NCBI GenBank assembly: GCA_022747635.1
Contig: JAKTNV010000089.1
Location: 248,001-312,000, forward strand
DNA from: Hetaerina americana
Lineage: Eukaryota > Arthropoda > Insecta > Odonata > Calopterygidae
Reading direction: 5' to 3'
Length of the DNA: 64,000 nt
The notes below the pieces were generated by a model. The model had not been told where the DNA came from, ran no database searches, and worked only from the letters and a program-made list of their open reading frames with translations. Positions 11,372 through 23,465 of the stretch are shown in pieces (the stretch's first letter is position 1; every line of letters begins with the position of its first letter). Position numbers and translations under genes: made by a program.

Positions 11372-11574
11372 GTCACAAGAAGAGAATCCTATAGCCAATA
11401 AAAATAATTAAGAAGAACTCCAATACCGGTATTTCGGTCAGTGCCTAGTGCATAGTCTTCCAAATTCAAGGCCCCATTTGATTCTCCCCGTAGATGGTCG
11501 CCAGGTGACCGAAATACCGGTATTGGAGTTCTTCTTAATTATTTTTATTGGCTCTAGGATTCTCTTCTTGTGAC
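11372..11574. repeat. Foldback element with 69-bp arms
   Basis: Left arm 11372-11440 and right arm 11506-11574 are reverse complements at 68 of 69 bases (T/G difference in CTATAGCC versus CTAGAGCC). The 65-base loop is unrelated to the arms. No hammerhead core is present, so it is distinct from the hairpins at 8379, 18863, 23333 and 35533. No clear target duplication was found. A family B SINE begins about 60 bases to the right. Confidence 0.85.
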
Positions 11575-11634
11575 AATGAAAGAAATGTCGAGAATGGAGA
11601 TTCAAGTGAGGAGAACGAAGGCAAAGGGGTATCG

Positions 11635-11925
11635 GAATGGTGCGGTGGCTGAAGTAATGGATTCCCACCCAGAGGCCCCAGGTTCGAATCCTGGAGGTGA
11701 CATATTTCTATCATTGGCATCCCAATTCCTACTTGAGGTGCTTTGTGGAGAGCACTTTGAGTGGGTCCGTGGGATGGGACGTTAAACTGCGGACCCTTTG
11801 GCGCCTTTCGTTAAGAGTAGACTAATGCCGACGCCGGGTTTCTCTCCACCCTTCCTCATTTCCCATCCATCCCTAATGGCGCAAATGACCTTAGCTGTCG
11901 GTCGCCTCCCCTAAAACTACTGGTA
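11635..11925 (+). repeat. SINE family B, full-length copy with tRNA-like head
   Basis: The head (11638-11705) has an A-box-like TGGCTGAAGTAATGG and a T arm CCAGG-TTCGAAT-CCTGG. The body repeats the blocks of the copy at 1-243: CTACTTGAGGTGCTTTGTG, GATGGGACGTTAAACTGCGG, TTGGCGCCTTTCG, GCCGACGCCGGGTTTCTC, CCATCCATCCCTAATGGC. It ends near CCTAAAACTACTGGTAC. It is the best reference copy of the family here. Confidence 0.85.
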
Positions 11926-12324
11926 CGAAGGTAGAGAGGATTAGACTGAATGTGATGCAAATGCCTGTAAGATCTCTTAAATTTAGTACAACTGTATACA
12001 TATTAGCAACAAAAATCTGGAGAGGTGGAAAATGTCACTTAAATAATTTACAGCCGGCGATTCCTGCAGCAGCTGGTTGAACAAGTATTTTCGTCCGAAC
12101 TACAACGCCCTGTAGCCGTGCTTTCTCTGTATGCGGCTGCACTAAAGAGGCTAATACCTGCTAATACATCAATGTTTGCAGCGTTTCCCGCCCGTTCTAC
12201 TATTAACTATTCCTTTTAATAAATATTTCATTCAGAAGAAAGCAGTTTTTCTTCGAGGAGAAAGTGAAAAAATTGCAAAAACAGAACTGAAATAAGCATA
12301 GAAGAAGTAATTTCGAAGAAACGG

Positions 12325-12430
12325 TGGGAGATCCCACGTAGGTAATTTAAACGGAGTCATTCGCTAATACGCATTTTAATGCAACAACTTTAAAGTAAAA
12401 AATATCGTTTGCCTTGATCGGGATTAGAAC
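12325..12430 (-). repeat. SINE family A body, inverted
   Basis: Read on the minus strand it gives GTTCTAATCCCGATCAAGGC, then a TTGCATTAAAATGCGTATTA stretch and GACTCCGTTTAAA, matching the family A copy at 7998-8094. It faces another family A head at 12451. Confidence 0.7.
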
Positions 12431-12450
12431 TAAAATTTCGGAGTGCAAGC

Positions 12451-12535
12451 GGTCGCTTCGGTAGCTTAACTGGCTAAAGTACTCGACATCGAGGGTTCCA
12501 CGTTCGAATCCCAGTCAAAGCGAATGATTTTTTGA
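12451..12535 (+). repeat. SINE family A head
   Basis: TAGCTTAACTGGCTAAAG (A box), CGTTCGAATCCCAGTCAAAG (B box) and CGAATGATTTTTT. The anticodon-arm region is shortened compared with 8274-8347, so it cannot fold as a cloverleaf. Confidence 0.75.
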
Positions 12536-12539
12536 TTGG

Positions 12540-15500
12540 TTTTGAAATTGTCATACAGAAGGAATAATTAAAATTATACGAAAAAATTGAGTCGAATTTT
12601 GTTACTTAGCACAACCGTGGTTGAATGGGAAATATCTTGATTCTCTTTAGGAAATATTTGTAAAATATTGAGAGAAGATTTCCGAGATTTGTTGTTTCTG
12701 AGAATGATGTTTTGGGGAAATTTGGTCACATTAGGGTGATTAAGCGGTACCCTATCTGAAAGTAGTTGTCGGCCAAATCGGTCGAAACTGCGTCCCGAGG
12801 AATTGAGTAACTTTTGTGAAGGAAACCACAATGTGGGACGGACCGCTGTATTGCATTAATTTGGTTAGCGGAAGCTATACATGCCCAAACGAGCATATGT
12901 TATAATGATGGCCATTAATTGCCAAAATCTATAAACTAATTATATGCCTCCGGCTCAGGGGGTAGTTAAAGTTGTTATAAACCTATACATTTTAAGACAG
13001 TAGAGAACCCTTAGGATTGCGGTTTTGTGTTTCTTTTTAGAATCGTCTTTGTCCTACCGAATTTAGATTAGTCCTCAAATGTCCTTTGGATCATTGTTTA
13101 TCGCAATCGTGGTGAATGCCATGTGCTTATCCGCCCAGAGCATAAATATCCAGATAGTTTATTTTTATCTGGCAATATATTAACCTTTGGATAAAGCTGA
13201 GCATGATGCTTACCATCCGCTCGCTGTTAGGCTTAACGGATTTGCCGGTTAAACCCGACTAACGGTCTGCTATCTTCCTTTAAGCAACAATCTCCATGAT
13301 TTATGAGAGAAACACGTGTATTTCATCCTTCCGGTTGGTTAGGGTAGGATACGTGTTGTCCTATAGACCGAAATCATAAGAAGAAAATGCGACTTTAGAG
13401 TTTGTTGGTTTCCCCCTACACCCATAGTCGACAGTCTTCCCACTCTCTAGCATAAGTTACTTGTTTCAGTCCCTCTTTTGTATTGTAATTCATTAAAGGT
13501 GGTGTACATAAATTTCCAATTTACTCCCTAAAACCTCCACCTTGATGTATTGTATGGGACGTTTACATTCCAGCGTTAAAGAGGGAGAATTATCCGTAGT
13601 TAATATTTTAGATGTAACCGTTTTGACCCTGGTTTTTAATATAATTAGACCTAGACAATATCTTTGACGTCACGTCTCAATGTATTAATTACATTTCACA
13701 AGTTTCATAGGGCAGTCATTGACCTTAGGCGATATCTGAATGTGTAAACACGAAATTGGAATGATGGAACCAAATGTATCCTGAAAGGTCACGGAGTTTA
13801 TTAAATCAACCTGGATATAAGTTAAATGTATGAATTTATAAATTAATTCCATCGAACGCACTCTTTTCCGAAATGTGTAGAGAATTCCTGGAAAGATACG
13901 AATTGTCTCCAGGGGCGTCGTAAAAAATTATGGAAATAAAGTTGAGAAGAAGCATGTTGAAAATTTTAATATTTACTTCGAAATTACAAAGACATTATCT
14001 TGCTGGGTTCCTTAGTACTTTCTGATAGCATTTAATTGACATTATTCAAACAGTTTCTATTTCATTCCATTAGCCTAAGAAATTTAATTTTTGGAATGGG
14101 AAATTGAAGGGAAATACATTTAAATTATTCGACGGTCCGTGACTATTATATTCGACATTTCAAGAGAATTTTCTCTTCTTTTCCCCTTGCTACCTTGAAG
14201 TGAAATCTCTAAAGGTTACTTAAAATTGTATTACTTACGCTTCAGGAGTCAAACATCAATATATTCTCGGTCCTTTTCAAAATTAATGCCAAAACGTCGC
14301 TTTAAAATTCAGTTTTTGTTTAAGATCTGTCGAATCATTTTAATCTGGGTGTGTATCAACATTGAAAATAAGACGAATTTGAGTAAAATCATCCCTGTAA
14401 TTTATGTAATTATTATGTAGTATTTCCGTGGTAATGCAATACATTGCTGATATGATATTTTGAAGAAGCATGCACGAATGTTTCGAATATTAGAGAAAAC
14501 CTTCTACATTTTGAAAAATTACGTGGAGTATGATAGTCCTTTGGTCTTAAATATCACTATGACTCCTGGAATTTAGATTCTGCGGGAATGCCTCAAAAAT
14601 GGAAAATATTTAAACCTGTGGAAAAGTTAGCCTAGTTGAATATTTGCAACGGATATCTCTGGGTGAAACTTTCCTGTTATTTAGACTATTACTTATTATT
14701 ACCCCAAGTCTGTTATGCATATTTTAAATTTGAAATGAACAGGTAAAACGCGTTATTATTTAAACCATTGCTAACCTCTCACCGAAATGAAACGATAGAT
14801 TTACCAATATAAGTAAAGATCGAGTTTGGAAGATTCCTTCTTTAGTTCAGTTGTGTCTTTCTCTCGAAGCCTTTTTTTCACCCTGGAGGAATATTGTTTG
14901 CGTTAATGTATTTTCCAAATTATAGATAAGCAACCTGGAAAAAGGACTGCAAAAACAAAAAAAACAGTAGCCGCGTAGATTAGAATAAAGAAACCGCAGT
15001 CGGGTTTCCTAGGAGTGTTTGTTTTGATTGCACCACTCGGCAAGAATGATGCGGGAATCTGAGTTTGGTGTGTGGTAAATATTTAATAAGCGACTTTCGC
15101 CTCACCGAAGCAGCGTCTTTCCCCACTTTCCTTCTCCCATTGCGTCTCAAAATTTATTCTCTTCCCGTCTGTCTTCTGTTACTTGAAGTGAGAATCTGCA
15201 GCCTAACTCGTCTTATTTTCCTTTATTTAGGAATGATAACTGTTTCCTTGTTGCGCATAAATATTAATTCTTCAGAGACGCTTTTATCTTCAACCGTAAA
15301 ATCTTTATGAGTTCTGATTTCAGCCGATAACGCATTTCTTTTGATTTCAGCAATCCAAAGGACGGATGATGAAACACGCAGGGTTACTTTGGAAAAAAAC
15401 ATTTCGCCAACTAGGTAATTGAATTAAGCTGCCTAGGTGCTGCTAGGTAATTCAATTGTCTCGAGATTTCGAAGAAACTCGTTACTCGCGACCCATAAAT

Positions 15501-16980
15501 GAAATTTCACTAACACCATATACACGTATATGTGTTTTCTTGGTGAAAATTTGAGATGACTAGAGTTGGAAGGTGAAATACTTTTATCTGGACGGTTTTC
15601 TCTATTTTTAGTAGTTATGCAAGTATTCATCGCGAAAACGTGTAAAAAATTTTAGAAGCATTCTTAATTTAATTATTTTTATGAAAAATCAAGTTCGTTA
15701 CTTGTTGTCTGAAGGTTGGATAGTGAGATTCAAAAATTAACTCCATTGCGGATGAGGAATGCCTAGGCTCATGTCCAGATGGTTGTTTGTAATGGTTGAT
15801 AGTTAATAGTGATTTAATTATACCAATAAATGTGTTTCTGTCAAAGGAAAGGTGCTGCGCTCATACTTCATATTGCTTTTACGCAAGCAGGGACGTTGAT
15901 ACGGGCTTCACTTTGTGGAATTTCCTTGTAATGAATACTGGAAAAAGCTTTGTTTTTAATGTTGAATTCCACTATTAATCACGTTTATTGGATGACATGG
16001 ATTATGACACGTCAACCTTTTGCTTCACCTGAAGATTAATTGTATGTTTAAATTCGATCCGTTCGATAAATGTTTTTAATAGTGAAATTCACAAACTTTT
16101 ATGCAGTAAAAGCTAGTTTCCAAGTGAAAATACTGGAGTGATCCCACCAAGAAAAACTCATGATAGTTCATATTTGTTTACCTTTCCGCTTTGATGTAAC
16201 ACTCGTGATGTTATTAGAACTCATAATGAATCGTTTTATGGATAGGGAGTACTCGGATGGTAGTGATCAAGTGAAGTAAGGTGAATAAATATCTTACATA
16301 GAGTTTCGGTTACATCAAAAATGAAACCATCGTTCATCTGCTACAGTCACGTGGGAATCGAGCGCCCATCGTATTTCGCAAACTTGCTTTGCGATGGTAA
16401 CGGGGCGCCTGCGTGTTTTCATATGAGGTTGGGAATGTATCTTTGGGTTTTAACGGTGCAGTAAATTTCGCAACGATTTGGGTTCAACCTGGACCCCGTG
16501 CGACTTAATATATGTACTTTATGTCAATAGGTAAAACTATTGGAGATGTGTCACTGCTATGTTCAGCCGGTAGCTTAAAGGCGCCAAAGGTTTGATATAT
16601 AACATCCAGGAACGACGTTGCTGCACTGTGGGAATGCGCGGGTGGGGATATTCTCTCAATCTCTCAACTCGAAAGCAGTTTGGGCTTGAGATGATTCATT
16701 TTCTTCATGCGATGAACATTCGCGTATTTTAGGCAACACGGATATGCGTAGGAGTTGCTTCCGATTAAACTTTTGAGTTACATTTAGGTTGATGCGTGGG
16801 TCTAACGTGTGTCTTTGCACACGTAATTCAATTTTACACGCTCGATAGTTCCTCTATTTTTTATGTTTTGCATGTTTTTTACTTTTATGGAATGAACTCG
16901 AAGATGTCATGAGAAATTTTTGGTGTAACTTTTGTATATTTTTGATATATTTTCTACAGCACATCGCTCATGATAATTTT
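12540..16980. other. Long AT-rich unique spacer, no gene seen
   Basis: Only short chance open frames. No repeat family was recognised by eye. A weak hammerhead-like remnant (GGCC-AAATC-GGTC-GAAAC) lies at 12770-12792, without the CTGANGA core. Confidence 0.4.
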
Positions 16981-16991
16981 ATCCTTTTCAG

Positions 16992-17058
16992 GTTCGACCC
17001 ACCGGTGGGAGGGCAATTCACCAGTCCGGCCGTCGCTATCATGGACCCTATGAAAAAG
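16992..17058 (+). CDS. Candidate internal exon of an unidentified host gene
   Basis: A GC-richer 67-base stretch inside AT-rich DNA is bounded by a strong acceptor (ATCCTTTTCAG ending 16991, with a pyrimidine tract) and a strong donor (AAG|GTAATT at 17059). In one frame, after a single leading base, it reads FDPPVGGQFTSPAVAIMDPM followed by KK, without a stop. A second frame is also open; the third is closed by a TGA. The length (1 modulo 3) implies the upstream exon ends two bases into a codon. I do not recognise the protein. If real, the flanking kilobases are introns of a plus-strand gene. A chance coincidence of splice-like sites cannot be excluded. Confidence 0.4.
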
Positions 17059-17060
17059 GT

Positions 17061-18855
17061 AATTCACCGCACACCAGTTGAAGTATCCTACCAAAATATG
17101 TGATATTTACTACAATCTTGGAATCCTGACCGATAGCCAGGAAGCATCGTGTGCTTTCGGCCGAACTTCGACATTTTTCAAGTGGTCCGAGATGGTATTC
17201 ACCGCCCATTGATCATAAACCATCTCCGAACTACTTCCACGAATGACAGAATTTGACGACGCTAGATCTGTCATTTAATTTAGTTTTTAATATTGCGAGT
17301 CCATTTTTCTCAGAGCGTTCACCATATAAATCTATCGTCTTTGAATTGAAAGAACCCATATAATTAGTGCGGAGATTTAATGCTTTTCTCAGCCAAGTTT
17401 CATCTTCCGGTGATATTTAAGTATTGTTCCGGGTAATTTTTCCGCACAGCCCTCGGGTAAGTTAAAGCTTTATTTTTAAATTTCAAAACATTTAAATTAA
17501 TTGTGCCGGCTATTTCTAAACTCCTAAGTTTCTATCGGTCTTAACTTCTTTCACCACACGTACTCCAACTTAGGGATTCCCCTTAAGATCTCAAGATATT
17601 CTCACGACATGGAAGTTAAGGGTGGGATGTGACATCTGGCCCTGTTGCAAATTTCTGAAACGCCAAACAAAAGAAGTCTTATAACTATATATGTAAACTT
17701 ACGTTTAGCTGATAATTAAATTACTTAGTATCACGTGAAGGAAAATATGTTGCAAAATATGCACCACTCAGTATGCCTGGTGATTTCGGCATTTTGATTC
17801 TCTAAATATTTTTCTTCCAAGAGATCACTTCAGCCCAGCAATTAGATAGAGCCTTCGGATGTCTGAATAATTCCGCCTCTGTTTCGCAACGCTTAATACA
17901 TGGGTCTATATGCTCAAACTTAACATATTGTTGTGTTGACTTCTCCCGTCAAGAAAAGCACGATTAGTTTAAGGTGTACAGATTGATTTAAAATAATTTT
18001 CGGTGCACACTTCCCACAGAGAAGCGTTGATGATTACATCTATGTACATATTTATAGAAATAAAATATTATTTTTTTTAGAAAATGGCGACAATGTAAGC
18101 CTCATACTTTTATCAGTCACAAAATACGGAAAATCTGCTTCCTACCTACTAAAATGTTTAAAAACAGATTTTACCCGAACATTATGCGAAGCCATTTACT
18201 TCTAATCTAAACTTTCATCGCAGGAAAAGGAATCGCCATTCTTGCATTTAGTATTTTTCTATAGTTGAGTACCGAAATATCTTCGAAAACCTCGTTCTCA
18301 TTATATCGTAGGAAGCTGGGAGCAGCGAAGGGAAATGATTCTCAACATCCCTCCAAGTTCCTACCCCGTTCCTCCAAGATATATATGGAATGTGCATTTT
18401 AGACTGCGTGATGGTGAGATGATTTTTACATATGACGTGTGAAGGCATTAAAGGTTATTTATCGCATGGGGAAGGGCTGAGTAAACAGGAAGCCGCAGTG
18501 CAGTTAATGCTCATGGACCTTGAGTTAATGCTCGATCCGTCCGGCCCCATATTCCTTTCAAAACTCCAGCCGCGTTCTGAACCACGCTCACTGTATATGT
18601 TGCTATAAGTGACCTCAGTTTATCGTTCTCGCATTAGTCATCTCTATGCCTGCTTGGTTGACTCTGCTCCCTTCTGGTGCTAGAGGGATACTCGACGGCC
18701 TTTCGCACTTGTCCCCTGCGTCTTTGGGAATCGTGGGAACGGCGAGAGAGGAGTAAAAGGTGGTGGGTGGAATCCGGGAGAAGGGCTAGAGCGCTGCTTC
18801 ATTGTAATTAGTGCCGCTAATTTCGCTTCTTTTCTGCTTTCGTCTTAATTAGGGC
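17061..18855. other. AT-rich spacer or intron, no gene seen
   Basis: No repeats or exons recognised. There is a slightly GC-richer stretch at 18480-18790. Confidence 0.4.
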
Positions 18856-18909
18856 AAACAAAATAATGAAAACTTCGTTGCAATTTTCCACAGTTAAAAC
18901 TTTATTGCC

Positions 18910-18942
18910 GACCATGGTTTCGATACACTGTATCATCATCAG
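18910..18942 (-). ncRNA. Hammerhead-ribozyme-like motif
   Basis: Minus strand: CTGATGA, T, GATAC-AGT-GTATC (stem II, five pairs), GAA, ACC-AT-GGT (stem III), C. It is an exact mirror of 18954-18986. Stem I is limited to one pair. Confidence 0.6.
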
Positions 18943-18953
18943 GTATACATGAC

Positions 18954-18986
18954 CTGATGATGATACAGTGTATCGAAACCATGGTC
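18954..18986 (+). ncRNA. Hammerhead-ribozyme-like motif
   Basis: CTGATGA, T, GATAC-AGT-GTATC, GAA, ACC-AT-GGT, C. All core positions of the hammerhead consensus are present. One extra base lies between the core and stem II. Stem I is weak within this unit. Confidence 0.6.
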
Positions 18987-19094
18987 GGCAATAAAGTTTT
19001 AACTGTGGAAAATTGCAACGAAGTTTTCATTATGTCTCGATTCCACAACATCACGCCTGACTCTTCACTTTTCGAAACAAAATAAATTTGACTG

Positions 19095-19200
19095 GCCACA
19101 ATGTCCAGCGTTCTGAAAGCGAACCTTCTCACCCGCTAATCGGGAGGTCGCGAATTCGATTTCCGCCTGGTTAGATTTTTCTCTAACTGAGCTTGAGTGT
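19095..19200 (+). repeat. tRNA-derived SINE head (family F)
   Basis: AGGTCGCGAATTCGATTTCC is B-box-like, preceded by an anticodon-arm-like CCCGCTAATCGGG. It is followed by GCCTGGTTAGATTTTTCTC. The same order appears in the SINE split by the hairpin at 35533. Here it sits only about 10-20 bases from another hairpin. Confidence 0.5.
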
Positions 19201-22200
19201 TTTTGATTGTCCTCGCTGTTATTAAATGTTAATAATGCATTGCAAAATGCCAAAAGTTGGGTATTTTCAGCTTAAAGCTTAAGCAAAAATGTAAGAATTT
19301 CGTGCCATCTCAATTGTGTAATAAGCGACCCTATATTCACCGTATTGCGTAGAATTATGGGTATTTTAATTTGAAATTTCAAAATATTCATTAAATAATT
19401 TTGTGAGTTAATTGGACCTGGTTTGAAATTGACGATGTCGCATAATTTCGATTTAAAGTTAAATGGATACCGATTTAAAGCAAAATGTGACCCTTACAAA
19501 AAAGTATTTTATATCTTCTAGTTTTGTTTCAGTGTCGTTTATTCTTTACTACCGTTTAAGGTAAGCTGGGGATGGACACAAACCGAACAACTATGCATTT
19601 ATTTGCTTTTCGTAACTAACCACAACCTGATACCCGACACTACAATAGGTTCTTGTTCAATGTCAAATACTTCCTTTATTCTGTCCAACAGTCTTCCCCT
19701 TTTCCTTTAGTAGAAACATGAAAGCAAAAAATTAAGTTTAAGATAAATTATCCGATGCTCCTCAGAGTTTAATGCGTTAAGTATTTGTAGACTTTGATGC
19801 CCTAAAATGCCGGAAAAGTAATCTATACACTTACAACTCATTAATGGCAAATCAATGGCTCTCTAGAACATGTAACAAGGTTCACTGATGTCAATATTCA
19901 TTTAAAAATTGAAAAGACCATCTGAAAAGTAATTGGTGAGTCAAAATGAAAGAATTAAAACTTTATGTAAATGCTGAGGTCGAGGGGGATTCGTGGGGAT
20001 CTCTGTTTCATCTGGTGGCACTTAAAAATGCTTCAGCATTCAAGTTTTCCTCGGGGTAAAAATAAAACTCTTACTTTCTCCGGAGCAATACTTTCTTAAA
20101 TCCGCGTGTGGCTGTTTAACTCTTCCGCATTGCGGGAGAAATTCTGTATTTCGATGCCATTTTTGCCCAATGTCACTAAAAAATTAATGCCGATCGCGCC
20201 GATCCAGCCGAGGAAAAATTGTGGAGCGTAATTGCGAGCCGGAAAAAAATCATATGGTCCTCTATAGCTTTTCCCGGTTAAATGGTTCCGCTAAGGACGA
20301 TTATTAGACGTGCAGTGCATTCCTATGTGCAGAGTGAAATGAAAAGCCCAAAGATCTGGAGGAAGGGAAAGGAAAAAAAATACGGGAAGGGATGAGCATG
20401 CAAAAAGGGACTTAATTAAGCCGAGGATTAAACCAAGGCCAATATGGGCCTTCTGCGAGCTGGAGGAAACGCCGAAGACTTGAGAGAAACCAAGTGAGGT
20501 AGAACAGAACAGGAGCAAATGAAGGATATCGGAGTGGTACCGGGTGAAAAAGAAAAGGAAAAAATTGTCTTTAAGTGAAAACAATGAAATAATATATACC
20601 AAAGAAGTGTACTTTCAAAAGTACTTCTCGTTATTGTTATAACTTAATTATTAGATGTGCTTCCCTTTTGTATTTGTCATTGTACTCATTGTTTTTCATA
20701 CTGCTTTCATTTATAAGATTTCCTATCACCAATTTTTCTGGGGAATGATACGTTAGTTGAGTAAACGAAGGAAGAGAAGTCTTTTTAAACAGCAGGAAAT
20801 CAGGTACAGTGACGATCAAATGAAGAAGTAAATAATATTGGGCAAACAAAGGTAATTCCCGCGATGCGTAGGAGATATTAATCGTTAGGAACTTAACCAA
20901 AACCGTCTTACAATCGGCACAATACTTTACAATGATAAATACTTAATGTCGAACAGAGCCTTATTCGAAAGTTAAATGAGAAGATGAACGGTTAGTCGTT
21001 ATATTTATCAATGCATAAATATTATTTTTATCGTTCGCCGGTGAACATAAATGGTTGATTTCATTTGCACGGTCATACTTTGTGAGGGCCGTTATCGGTA
21101 TTGCACAGTTTGCGGAAAAAAGATGCTATGTCCGACTTTCTTTCTACGAATGTTTCAATATCTCCATGGGTCATGATTGGAAAACATTGATTTTCAAGAA
21201 TTTTATGTAGAGGGAACAAAGAGCTCGGTCAGCAATACGATATGGTCCATCCGCAAAATTTGAGTGTTTGGGTGAAGCGAAACGGGGAATGGTTGGGGAG
21301 GGATTGGGAAGTGTGTGGGTAGCGAACACACAGGCAGTGTGGGAATCAAAAAGAGGCGAGGAAACTCTGGGAGGGAGAGAGAGAGTGGGGGGGGGGGCAG
21401 GGGAACACGGGGTAATTGTGAGTTTGGGCAAAAGCTTGGAGAAAGGAAAAAAAAATCTTAATGAAAACTGTTGAATCGGCGTGGTCAAACCAAGAGGCAA
21501 TGATGACGGGCACTTCAGTCGGCATACTACGACCTTTCGGGAACTCCACAGGGAACTGGTGGATGGCGGCCTAAACACACTGATTGGTTCTCCCTTCACG
21601 TCGCCCTTTCAATATCCGAGGCCGTAACATTCCATTATTTCATGCAAAATTTTGAAAGACTCGTAATTGCGTTGGGAAAATTTGACCACTTATAAAATGT
21701 AATGCATTTATGTCGAATACTTTATGTGGAAAGGAAGTCGTTTATATTTTCGGGAATCCATGTCGACTATTTATACATATAGATTTACAGAAAGTAGGTA
21801 CTTGTACGAGGTACAAAAATATGAGTACCGACATTATTTATGGCAATGTTGTGCGGCGATGCGAGGTGGTATGAAGTTAATCATTTTCTACAGCGGTTTT
21901 GACTAAATGATGCAAACATTATAAACTGGCAAATTGATTAGTGAAAAACTTAGGATAAATGACAAAGATGACATAAAAAAAATAAAGAGCAAGAAGCTCC
22001 GGATATTGAAATTTCCACGATTAAGTTTGGTTTTGCATTGGATTGTCTCCGTATAACTAAAGCATAATAACTCAACTTTGCCATATAATGTAAAAATTGA
22101 ATCACTCATTGTCCAGCAGTTATGGATCTTTTGCCTTTTAAATTTGAAAAGAAACCTTCCGCTCTGGTCATTGCACGCGAATTTTAGGCCATCCTTTGTT

Positions 22201-23330
22201 GAAAATTTAATGTAATACAATTAAGCGAGCGTAGAGGGATGTGGAGGATGGGGACATAGTCTGAATTGATGGCTGCGAGGGTCTTCAATTCGGGATAATC
22301 TCATTTCCCTTCTCCGCCTGAAAGAACGGAAGCCATGAATTGTCCGCGGGGCGGACTTGTGGAAAATCGCTGACCAAAAACGCCACTTTGGCGTCCACCC
22401 TTCTCTCATCCCTCGCGTCATACACCGGACGATTTTTATTTAATCGTTGCTGCTGATGGGTCTGGAATTTTTATCGCATCTGTCAGTAAATCAATTCAGG
22501 AGAAATGATTGAAGAGAGAAGAATGGCTCTTGATGACGTAAACATGCATTCCCGTACGGAGAAAGGAGCATTAAATATTTTTAAAAAGTAGTTTGACCGG
22601 CATGCGGGGCGTGTGCGTATTTTGGGATACGAAACGAGAGCAGTTGTGACGAAAAATTGTCTGTTAGATTACTCGCGGTGCCTGGTGAACCTAACTTCCT
22701 ACTTCCGGTTATGAGCCTTTTGCTAGCATTGACGATGTACAGATGAGTTGATCCCAATGGGTCGTTAAAATGTTTAATCTGCATTTCCTAATTCCATAGA
22801 GATTCTCTCTCAGTAAAAATCTTAATGACTCTACGGCCCTGAATATCCCCTATATTTATTTTATTTATTGCTGAAATTATTTATTGCTGAAAATTCGCCA
22901 AGATGTTCTTAAAACGACTGAAGTTGGGAACACAAGTTTAGTGATGCTATGGACTCCGGTAATGAAACTGTGGTTGCAAGTATGGGTATTGTTTATCCTG
23001 CAAAGGGCTAATGCGTAGAAATGGAATCTTTTGTTTTAGTGAAAACTGCATTATGGCGTTTTCAGAGAGAGGACAATGCAGAAAATTGCGCAGTTTCCTG
23101 TTGTGTATTGTCTGTTTCCACTGTCTCTGTCATGCTCAACTTAGAACTAATTTACGTATAGTTTCCTAAATGTGCTAATATTCATAGGCCATGTCATTGT
23201 AATCTTTACCGCCATTGTTTAGTTAGGGGTAAATTTACTTTCATTTATGTGGATAATTATTTGCATAATTTTTCATTTGAAAGCTTTGCAGTTTGCAATG
23301 TTGTGGATTAGCTTTGCGGCCATCACCAGT
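19200..23330. other. Unique spacer, no gene seen
   Basis: Mostly AT-rich. A 21170-21600 stretch is purine-rich on the plus strand with an 11-G run at 21387-21397 and gives long chance frames. A 17-base direct repeat (TTATTTATTGCTGAAA core) lies at 22857-22892. No domain or exon recognised. Confidence 0.4.
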
Positions 23331-23387
23331 CTTATTATATAGTAAAGAAAAGATAGTACAAATTTTCCACGAGATACGTTTAATAGC

Positions 23388-23421
23388 ACGACCGGGTTTT
23401 GGTGTATTACATCATCTTCAG
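23388..23421 (-). ncRNA. Hammerhead-like motif with a broken core
   Basis: CTGAAGA and stem II are present, but GAAAC has become CAAAAC. The conserved G after stem II is lost, so this copy should be inactive. Confidence 0.45.
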
Positions 23422-23433
23422 GTGCCTTCAGAG

Positions 23434-23465
23434 CTGAAGATGATGTAATACATCGAAACCCGGTC
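23434..23465 (+). ncRNA. Hammerhead-ribozyme-like motif
   Basis: CTGAAGA, T, GATGT-AAT-ACATC (five pairs), GAA, ACC-C-GGT, C. The core is intact; stem I does not pair with the local upstream bases. Confidence 0.55.

Larger units (their letters stand above)
18856..19085. mobile_element. Hairpin mobile element with perfect 82-bp arms and target duplication
   Basis: Arms 18863-18944 and 18952-19033 are exact reverse complements over 82 bases with a 7-base loop. A non-palindromic tail follows (TCTCGATTCCACAACATCAC ... GCCTGACTC) to about 19074. AAACAAAATAA occurs at 18856-18866 and again at 19075-19085, an 11-base duplication bracketing a 208-base insertion. Each arm carries a hammerhead-like core. 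The tail is shared with the hairpin at 23333. It encodes no protein, so it would need an element elsewhere for movement. Confidence 0.85.

Noticed and set aside
12720..12795. Another hammerhead unit
   Set aside because: Stem II and GAAAC are plausible but the CTGANGA core is absent.
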